Shown here: one piece after another, positions 1-4,790 of the stretch | Layout of the letters: the number at the start of each line of letters is the position of its first letter | How positions within the stretch are numbered: the stretch's first letter is position 1 | NCBI GenBank assembly: GCA_016777395.1 | Contig: JADHRO010000138.1 | Coordinates: 1-5,798, forward strand | DNA length: 5,798 nucleotides | From: Chitinophagales bacterium | GTDB taxonomy: Bacteria; Bacteroidota; Bacteroidia; Chitinophagales; UBA8649 | Reading direction: 5' to 3' | Notes under the pieces: model-generated | What the model was told of the DNA's origin: nothing | Database searches by the model: none | What the model saw: the letters and a program-made list of their open reading frames with translations, nothing else | Translations under genes and position numbers: made by a program

Positions 1-112
1 ATTAGCTGTACTTAATCATGCAGCCAAAGCGCATAGAAACGCTCAAGAAGTGGCTCTTGAAATTGCTATAGAACGAATTGAAAATATTGGAAAAACTAGA
101 CAGCGCAGATAA
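1..112 (+). CDS. C-terminal fragment of a probable Glu/Leu/Phe/Val (leucine-type) dehydrogenase
   Basis: Reading frame 2 is open from the window edge to the TAA at 110-112 and gives 36 residues ending in IENIGKTRQRR. The stretch ALEIAIERIENIGKTR resembles the last helix of bacterial leucine/phenylalanine dehydrogenases, which typically end in an AxxxAEERIxxI-like helix followed by basic residues. If correct, the enzyme is a cytosolic NAD-dependent oxidative deaminase of branched-chain amino acids. The catalytic and nucleotide-binding regions lie outside the window, so the call rests only on this tail. The stop codon directly abuts the nusB start with no intergenic base, which suggests one transcript and translational coupling. 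Another helical C-terminus cannot be excluded. That a coding frame ends here is much surer than the family name. Confidence 0.5.
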   Translation, partial: LAVLNHAAKAHRNAQEVALEIAIERIENIGKTRQRR

Positions 113-1066
113 ATGATTTCAAGAAGAATACTTCGAGTAAAGGTAATGCAAGTTCTATTTTCTCACGAGATAAGTGGAGAAGAGCGAACAGATAGTTTAG
201 AAAAAATGCTGTTGATGCGAATTGATAAGACCAAACAATTGTATTATGTATACCTGCAATATCTTATTGAAGTTTGCCAGTATGCATTGGTCGATGCGGC
301 AAAACGTGCAAATAAGCATATTCAAGAAGAAAGTGACGTTAATATTAATACAACGATTGCGCAAATCTCTATCCTTACAGGTATTCAGGCAAGTGAGCAC
401 TATAAGCGTCTTTTGACCGCACAAACGGTATCGTCTTTTATTGATCAAAAATTGGTGAAGGAGCTTTTCAAAAAGTTGCAAGCAAGTGTTAAGTATGTTA
501 AATTTTGTGAAATAAAAAAGCATGCGAAAGCTGATGAAGTAGAGATTTTACGCTATATATCTAAAAAAATAATTGGCGCTAGTCAGTCCCTTGATGAGCA
601 CTTAGCCGAGTATTTCATGGGATTGGAAGACGACCATTTTATCACTTTGCATAGCTTACAAAAAAAGTTAAAAGACTATGCAGAAATGGACGAACATTTA
701 TTCCTAAAATCTTTCCTACTTGAAGTTGAAGATATAGAAGAGATAGAGTTCTCTAAAGACCTGTTAAGTAACAACTTAAATCATCGTGATGAACTAAATA
801 AAATCATTGAACCAAGGTTAAAAAACTGGGATATGGATCGGGTCGCTGTAATGGATATCATCTTAATACAATTAGCGGTAACTGAATTTCTATTTTTACC
901 ACACATTCCCTTGAAAGTGAGCCTTAATGAGTACATCGATATTTCTAAAGAATATAGCACTTCAAAGAGCAAAGATTTCATCAATGGAATTCTGGACAAG
1001 GTAATGAAAGTGTTAAATGATGAGGGAAAAATTCAAAAATTAGGAAGAGGTTTAATAAACAATTAA
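113..1066 (+). CDS. nusB: Transcription antitermination factor NusB, long Bacteroidota form
   Basis: NusB binds boxA RNA together with NusE (ribosomal protein S10) and supports antitermination, mainly during rRNA transcription, in the cytosol. The 317-residue product is about twice the length of E. coli NusB. The NusB fold sits in the C-terminal third (about residues 195-305), with the conserved helix WDMDRVAVMDIILIQLAVTE (about 239-258) and the block IPLKVSLNEYIDISKEYSTS followed by FINGILDKV (about 265-297). The N-terminus MISRRILRVKVMQVLFSHE matches the RRxLRxKVMQ start seen in Bacteroidota NusB proteins. Residues of about 20-190 are a mostly helical, charged extension that I cannot assign. 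The ATG follows the preceding stop codon directly, and the conserved N-terminal motif supports this start. It is the first complete gene of the unit that continues into the lipoprotein gene and yajC. Confidence 0.93.
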   Translation: MISRRILRVKVMQVLFSHEISGEERTDSLEKMLLMRIDKTKQLYYVYLQYLIEVCQYALVDAAKRANKHIQEESDVNINTTIAQISILTGIQASEHYKRLLTAQTVSSFIDQKLVKELFKKLQASVKYVKFCEIKKHAKADEVEILRYISKKIIGASQSLDEHLAEYFMGLEDDHFITLHSLQKKLKDYAEMDEHLFLKSFLLEVEDIEEIEFSKDLLSNNLNHRDELNKIIEPRLKNWDMDRVAVMDIILIQLAVTEFLFLPHIPLKVSLNEYIDISKEYSTSKSKDFINGILDKVMKVLNDEGKIQKLGRGLINN

Positions 1067-1076
1067 TAAATTTACA

Positions 1077-1102
1077 ATCAAATTAAAAAAATCAAATTAA
1101 AA
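1077..1102 (+). repeat. Short direct repeat in the A-rich leader of the DUF1573 gene
   Basis: The 12-mer ATCAAATTAAAA occurs at 1077-1088 and again at 1091-1102, separated by two A residues (period 14). The second copy ends two bases before the ATG at 1105. The leader has no Shine-Dalgarno-like GGAG. A-rich leaders without a Shine-Dalgarno site are usual in Bacteroidota, so the repeat may simply reflect this composition and need have no function of its own. Confidence 0.6.
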
Positions 1103-1104
1103 TT

Positions 1105-1587
1105 ATGAAAAAGTATTTATTTGTATCAACAGTAGCATTGGCTACATTTATGTTTTCTTGTAACTCAGAATCACCAGCTGCGGAAGAAGTAAGCACTGAG
1201 ACTACCATAGTAGAGCCTGCAGTGGAAGAACGAGCTCCAGCTGTTGAACCTGCAGTTGCTATGGCAACAACTATTTTATCAGTTGATAGAATGGAACATG
1301 ATTTTGGCCAGATCCCTGATGTTGCGCCCGTAGAAACTTCATTTGTTTTAACAAATAATGGCGATAAGCCCTTGTTAATTACAAGTGCTCAAGGATCTTG
1401 CGGTTGTACAGTACCTGAATATCCAAAAGATCCAATTGCTCCTGGAGAAAGTAGAGACATGAAGGTGTCTTTCAATCCATCTGGCAAGGAAGGCGTAAAT
1501 AACAAAACCGTTACGATAACGGCGAATACGGAGCCAGCGACAACAATCATAAACATTAAGAGTGATGTTCAAAAAACAGCACAGTAA
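1105..1587 (+). CDS. DUF1573 domain lipoprotein
   Basis: This is a 160-residue secreted lipoprotein. Residues 1-18 form a signal peptide (KK, then the hydrophobic stretch YLFVSTVALATFMF) ending in a lipobox-like MFSC with Cys19 as the probable lipidated residue. A low-complexity Ala/Glu/Pro/Thr linker of about residues 20-55 includes VEPAV twice. It is followed by a DUF1573 domain of about residues 60-155, an immunoglobulin-like beta sandwich related to the ASH/MSP-type domains. Typical features are MEHDFGQI, the SCGCT motif at 98-102, the PIAPGES turn and the VTITANTEP strand. The molecular function of DUF1573 lipoproteins is not established, so none is assigned. The protein should be anchored in the outer or inner membrane facing the periplasm. 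Its TAA overlaps the yajC ATG by one base (TAATG), which suggests coupled translation with a secretion-related protein. Confidence 0.9.
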   Translation: MKKYLFVSTVALATFMFSCNSESPAAEEVSTETTIVEPAVEERAPAVEPAVAMATTILSVDRMEHDFGQIPDVAPVETSFVLTNNGDKPLLITSAQGSCGCTVPEYPKDPIAPGESRDMKVSFNPSGKEGVNNKTVTITANTEPATTIINIKSDVQKTAQ

Positions 1588-1913
1588 TGAATTATATTAT
1601 ACTTGCTAGTGAAGGCGGAGGTTTTTTTGCTGATCCTATGAATATGGTACTGATATCAGCAGCGATGTTTGTGCTTTATTTCTTCATGCTTAGGCCCAAT
1701 CAAAAGAAAGCTAAGCAAGCGGAAGCTTTTATGGAAGGATTAGAAAAAGGGACCCAATTGGTAACCGCATCTGGTATTCACGGTAAAGTGAATCGTATTA
1801 ATGAGGCGACTATAGATATGGAAGTAGCAAAAAATACCATTATTAAAGTGGAAAAAAATGCTATATCCATAGAAATGAGTGCTGCTTTAAATAAGCCTGC
1901 CGAAGCTAAATAA
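1587..1913 (+). CDS. yajC: Preprotein translocase accessory subunit YajC
   Basis: YajC is a small inner-membrane protein that associates with the SecDF part of the Sec translocon. The product has 108 residues, a normal length for the family. It shows a short periplasmic N-terminus containing EGGGFFADP, one transmembrane helix at about 19-35 (NMVLISAAMFVLYFFML), and directly after it the hallmark YFFMLRPNQKKAK with positive charges on the cytosolic side. The soluble part contains the conserved turn GTQLVTASGIHGKV (about 55-68). The ATG overlaps the stop codon of the lipoprotein gene. An intrinsic terminator lies 25 bases after the stop, so this is the last gene of the unit. Confidence 0.95.
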   Translation: MNYIILASEGGGFFADPMNMVLISAAMFVLYFFMLRPNQKKAKQAEAFMEGLEKGTQLVTASGIHGKVNRINEATIDMEVAKNTIIKVEKNAISIEMSAALNKPAEAK

Positions 1914-1937
1914 CAACTACTAGCACAGTTTAAAATT

Positions 1938-1972
1938 AAAAGCTCTCTGATCATCTCGGGGGGCTTTTTTTT
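1938..1972 (+). terminator. Intrinsic terminator after yajC
   Basis: The left arm AAAAGCTCTCTGA (1938-1950), the loop TCATC (1951-1955) and the right arm TCGGGGGGCTTTT (1956-1968) form an uninterrupted 13-bp RNA stem. Three of the pairs are G-U. Eight T residues (1965-1972) end the structure. Orientation and position fit termination of the nusB/yajC transcript. Because of the G-U pairs the stem is much weaker when read from the opposite strand, so it should act on + strand transcripts only. Confidence 0.88.
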
Positions 1973-1976
1973 ATGG

Positions 1977-1996
1977 TTATCCACATTTTTTCCACA
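1977..1996 (+). promoter_or_regulatory. Pair of DnaA-box-like 9-mers
   Basis: TTATCCACA at 1977-1985 is an exact match to the classical high-affinity DnaA box (TTATNCACA). TTTTCCACA at 1988-1996 lies 11 bases on, in the same orientation, with one mismatch at position 3. They sit in the gap between the terminator and coaE. Neighbouring same-direction boxes can serve in an origin, in DnaA titration, or in control of the next gene. The window shows neither a larger cluster nor a strand-direction switch here, so the function is open. The sequence match is certain; the role is inferred and weak. Confidence 0.35.
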
Positions 1997-2008
1997 AAAT
2001 ATTTGAAT

Positions 2009-2086
2009 ATGCCAAGATTAGTTTTTAATATTGAAGATCCTTTAAAATCCAATGAGGTAAAAAAAGGTATTCATTATTCACATTGA
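2009..2086 (+). other. Short open frame of unknown status, in register with coaE
   Basis: An ATG at 2009 opens a 25-codon frame (MPRLVFNIEDPLKSNEVKKG and five more residues) that ends with TGA at 2084-2086. One codon (TAT) separates it from the coaE ATG in the same frame. The frame also runs back to an ATG at 1973, just after the terminator, which would give 37 codons. I recognise no family and see no convincing ribosome binding site. It could be a leader peptide, a decayed gene end or chance. It is listed because it fills most of the gap before coaE and because its register is notable. Confidence 0.2.
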
Positions 2087-2089
2087 TAT

Positions 2090-2683
2090 ATGTTAAAAGT
2101 AGGTATTACAGGGGGAATAGGAAGTGGTAAAACCCACATCTGCCAGTTGTTTCAACAACTTGGGGTTCCTGTCTATAATGCTGATGAAAGAGCTAAAAAC
2201 TTGATGAACAATGACCCTATTGTAAAGCAAGGTCTTGTGGATACATTTGGTCCTGAGGTTTTTAATAAAGATGGATTAAACCGAGATTTTCTTGCACAAG
2301 TAGTTTTTAAAGATAAGGTAAAACTTAAGCAGTTAAATGATATTGTCCATCCCGCTGTTGCTCAAGATACGCAAGCTTGGCACCTCCAGCACAATGACAA
2401 GCCATATACCATAAAAGAAGCTGCATTATTATTCGAGACAGGTAGTTTTAAAGAATTAGACAAGACAATCTTAGTGCACGCCAAAGAAGATGAACGAATT
2501 CTTCGGGTAATGAGGCGTGACAAAGTGAGTAAAGAAAAAGTGCTAGCCCGAATTAAGAATCAATTCACCGACTTAGTTAAAATGGAACATGCTGATTTCA
2601 TCATCAATAATGATGGGAATCGGGAAATTGAAAAAATGGTTGAAAAGATTCACTCCTACTTCAACATGGCAGCCATATCCTAG
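2090..2683 (+). CDS. coaE: Dephospho-CoA kinase
   Basis: CoaE phosphorylates the 3'-hydroxyl of dephospho-CoA with ATP, the last step of coenzyme A synthesis, in the cytosol. The 197-residue product has the usual length. It starts with the Walker A loop GITGGIGSGKT (residues 5-15). NADERAK at 30-36 carries the conserved Asp32 of the substrate/Mg site. LNDIVHP at 82-88, ALLFE at 112-116 (often PLLFE), the lid/arginine segment RVMRRDKVSKEKVLARIKNQ at 139-158 and ADFIINNDG at 168-176 are all typical. The ATG lies directly before the P-loop strand, as in the family, so the in-frame sequence upstream of the TGA at 2084-2086 is not part of the protein. Following yajC at this distance is common in Bacteroidota. 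The terminator in between suggests its own promoter or limited read-through. Confidence 0.95.
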   Translation: MLKVGITGGIGSGKTHICQLFQQLGVPVYNADERAKNLMNNDPIVKQGLVDTFGPEVFNKDGLNRDFLAQVVFKDKVKLKQLNDIVHPAVAQDTQAWHLQHNDKPYTIKEAALLFETGSFKELDKTILVHAKEDERILRVMRRDKVSKEKVLARIKNQFTDLVKMEHADFIINNDGNREIEKMVEKIHSYFNMAAIS

Positions 2684-2787
2684 CCTAATTATTTAAAACT
2701 AGACGCATATTTAACCGATAACTGCCCGTGTTATATAACTTGTCATGCAAGAAGACTCGCCAAACCATAAATATATCCAGTAAACAA

Positions 2788-3390
2788 ATGAAGCTATTTG
2801 AAAACGACTACGAAGAAAATTTACTACCTAAAGACGGAATAGTAAACTATTTTGCTAAGATATTTAACCAAACTGAAGCTGATCATTTTATAAAAAAACT
2901 ATTAACTAGTATTGCGTGGAAAAATGATGAAGCAATAATTTTTGGGAAGAAAATCATTACCAAACGAAAAGTAGCTTGGTATGGCGAAAAGCAGTTTGAA
3001 TACACCTATTCCAAAATTACAAAACAAGCCCTAATTTGGACAACTGAATTATTGGAGTTGAAGACCAAGGTTGAAGAAAAAACGGGAGAATCTTTTAACT
3101 CCTGCCTACTGAATCTATACCACAATGGAAATGAAGGTATGGGGTGGCATAGTGACAACGAAAAAAATTTAAAAAGTAATGGATCCATTGCCTCGTTAAG
3201 TTTTGGGGAAGGGCGCAAATTTTCTTTCAAGCACAAAAAAAGTAAAGAAAAAGTGGGTATTTTCCTGGAGCACGGAAGTTTGTTGGTCATGAAAGCTGAG
3301 ACCCAACGCCACTGGCTGCATATGCTTCCAATAAGTAAAAAAATCCTTGGACCCAGGGTTAACTTAACCTTTAGAACGATAATCGATTAA
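2788..3390 (+). CDS. AlkB-family 2-oxoglutarate/Fe(II)-dependent DNA/RNA repair dioxygenase
   Basis: AlkB enzymes remove alkyl groups such as 1-methyladenine and 3-methylcytosine from nucleic acids by oxidative dealkylation, using 2-oxoglutarate, O2 and Fe(II). From the ATG at 2788 the protein has 200 residues. It begins with MKLFENDYEENLLPKDGIVNY, a start typical of the short bacterial AlkB homologues that resemble ALKBH2/3. The iron ligands are visible as His121 and Asp123 (GWHSDNE) and His178 (RHWLHMLP). Arg190 and Arg196 in RVNLTFR match the RxNxTxR that binds 2-oxoglutarate. LLNLYHNGNEGMGWHSD (about 107-123) and the FGEGRKFSFKHK strand (139-150) complete the jelly-roll core. The frame is open back to a GTG at 2728, but those 20 extra residues look unrelated to the family. 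No SOS or Ada-type operator is evident upstream. It converges on bioA with 49 bases between the stops and no clear terminator. Confidence 0.93.
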   Translation: MKLFENDYEENLLPKDGIVNYFAKIFNQTEADHFIKKLLTSIAWKNDEAIIFGKKIITKRKVAWYGEKQFEYTYSKITKQALIWTTELLELKTKVEEKTGESFNSCLLNLYHNGNEGMGWHSDNEKNLKSNGSIASLSFGEGRKFSFKHKKSKEKVGIFLEHGSLLVMKAETQRHWLHMLPISKKILGPRVNLTFRTIID

Positions 3391-3439
3391 AATAAATAGA
3401 GCCAGTACTTGCTAATTATGAAATTGATCCGCTTATAAT

Positions 3440-4711
3440 CTACGTAATATATTCCACTATTTTCTCATAAATGAAGTCCAACTCCTCATCAGATATGCAA
3501 TATGGTGGAAGTAAGTACAAGGTATTTCCAAGGGGACGCAACAGTATACCTTTTTCCAGAAAGAAATAGTTGATTTCATCTCTCACAGCATTCCCATAAC
3601 CTGTGACAACATCACTCTTCACATCTAAGGCAAGAATAGTGCCCAACACACGAATATTTTCTACTTTAATATTCCCTTTTAAACGCGCCATAAATGATTC
3701 GTTTTTGGCTTGAATACCTTTAATTCTATCTTGACATTCTACTTGAAGTAATAAGTCTAAACTCGCATTCGCTGAAGCGCAAGCTATCGGATTGGCGGTA
3801 AATGAGTGTCCATGAAAAAAAGTCTTATTCATAAAATGATCCGATAAGAAAGCATCGTATATTTTTGCTGTACAGGTGGTCACTCCCATTGCCATCACAC
3901 CTCCAGTAAGGCCTTTCGATAGGCACATAATATCCGGCTGCTCCTCGCCTACTTCACTAGCAAAAAAAGTGCCTGTCCTGTAAAAACCTGTCATCACCTC
4001 ATCGGCAATACAAAGCACCTCATGCTCCTTACACAAAGCTAAAATTTCATCCAAAGTTTCCTTACTATACATCAACATGCCACCAGCGCCTTGAACTAAG
4101 GGTTCGTATACAATAGCAGCCACATCATGAGCTTCCACAAGTTGTCTAATCTGTGTGATACATTGATCTGCATTTTTTGCTGGACTTTCCACAAATTCTA
4201 CATCAAACAAAAATGGAAAGAATGGTTCTGTAAATGCACTTCGACTGCCTACTGACATTGCCCCAAAAGTATCGCCATGGTAACCTTCCTTAAAAGCTAT
4301 CACTTTAGTCTTTTCTTGTTGTATATTTTGCCAATATTGAAAAGCCATTTTCAAACCAACTTCCACTGCGGTTGAACCATTGTCTGAATAAAAGATTCGC
4401 GCTTGATTATCTGGTAAATTTTCCAGCAGACGTTCTGCTAAACTTACTGCTGGCTCATGCGTAAATCCTGCAAAAATCACATGCTCTAAACTTCTTGCTT
4501 GTTCAGCTATCTTATCAGCGATATAAGGCTGACTATGTCCATGAAGACAGGTCCACCAACTCGATATCGCATCGATATATTTCTTGCCGTCCTCATCGAA
4601 TAAATAGACACCCTCTCCTTTTTTCAAACCAATAGGCTTTGGCCCGACTTGCATTTGGGTAAATGGATGCCATACGCTGGCTTGACTTCTTTCAGATAAA
4701 CTCTTTTTCAT
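3440..4711 (-). CDS. bioA: Adenosylmethionine-8-amino-7-oxononanoate aminotransferase (DAPA synthase)
   Basis: BioA is a PLP-dependent class III aminotransferase. It converts 8-amino-7-oxononanoate (KAPA) to 7,8-diaminononanoate, with S-adenosylmethionine as the unusual amino donor, in biotin synthesis. From the ATG at 4711 the product has 423 residues, the family length. Diagnostic BioA features are VWHPFTQM (about 13-20), SSWWTCLHGH (about 50-59, the Trp pair of the substrate pocket), GSTAVE (about 112-117, phosphate binding), YHGDT (145-149), ADEVMTGFYRTG with Asp237 binding the pyridine nitrogen, SKGLTGG with Lys266 as Schiff-base lysine, HGHSFTANP (about 301-309) and RPLGN with Arg392. 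A TTG at 4720 would add only three residues (MKK); the ATG is preferred. The upstream gene reads the same way 79 bases before, so co-transcription is possible. No BirA-like operator was seen in that gap. No other biotin gene is in the window. Confidence 0.95.
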   Translation of the reverse strand: MKKSLSERSQASVWHPFTQMQVGPKPIGLKKGEGVYLFDEDGKKYIDAISSWWTCLHGHSQPYIADKIAEQARSLEHVIFAGFTHEPAVSLAERLLENLPDNQARIFYSDNGSTAVEVGLKMAFQYWQNIQQEKTKVIAFKEGYHGDTFGAMSVGSRSAFTEPFFPFLFDVEFVESPAKNADQCITQIRQLVEAHDVAAIVYEPLVQGAGGMLMYSKETLDEILALCKEHEVLCIADEVMTGFYRTGTFFASEVGEEQPDIMCLSKGLTGGVMAMGVTTCTAKIYDAFLSDHFMNKTFFHGHSFTANPIACASANASLDLLLQVECQDRIKGIQAKNESFMARLKGNIKVENIRVLGTILALDVKSDVVTGYGNAVRDEINYFFLEKGILLRPLGNTLYLLPPYCISDEELDFIYEKIVEYIT

Positions 4712-4790
4712 TTTTTTCAATTGCTGACAAAGTAAAGATTTCAGATCTTAAAAATCCGTCATCAGACTACTAACATCTATTGTCTTAGAT

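Noticed and set aside
197..523. Antisense open frame inside nusB
   Set aside because: Lies opposite a well-supported gene, has no recognisable motif and is Cys/Leu/Phe-rich as expected from reverse-strand reading of AT-rich coding sequence.
1998..2005. Bacteroidota-type -7 element (TAnnTTTG) before coaE
   Set aside because: AATATTTG has one mismatch and there is no TTG at the -33 distance; too weak to annotate as a promoter.
2718..2734. Inverted repeat ATAAC-N7-GTTAT upstream of the AlkB-like gene, as a possible operator or hairpin
   Set aside because: Only five pairs with a seven-base loop in AT-rich sequence, which is expected by chance; it matches no operator known to me.
2728..2787. GTG at 2728 as the start of the AlkB-like gene
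   Set aside because: The 20 added residues are Lys/Thr/Cys-rich and unlike AlkB N-termini, while the ATG at 2788 gives the typical MKLFE...LLPKDG start and the usual length of 200 residues.
3006..3290. Antisense open frame inside the AlkB-like gene
   Set aside because: Overlaps the catalytic core of a confidently identified gene and shows no family features.
4709..4720. TTG at 4720 as the bioA start
   Set aside because: It adds only MKK before an ATG that is already well placed for the family; TTG is a rare start.
4732..4741. Bacteroidota-type -7 element before bioA on the - strand (TTACTTTG)
   Set aside because: One mismatch in the TA pair and no matching -33 TTG upstream.
4735..4749. AAGAT-N5-ATCTT inverted repeat, and two AGATCT hexamers (4743, 4787), before bioA
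   Set aside because: Five-base arms and six-base palindromes are too short to support an operator or terminator, and there is no T tract after a stable stem.
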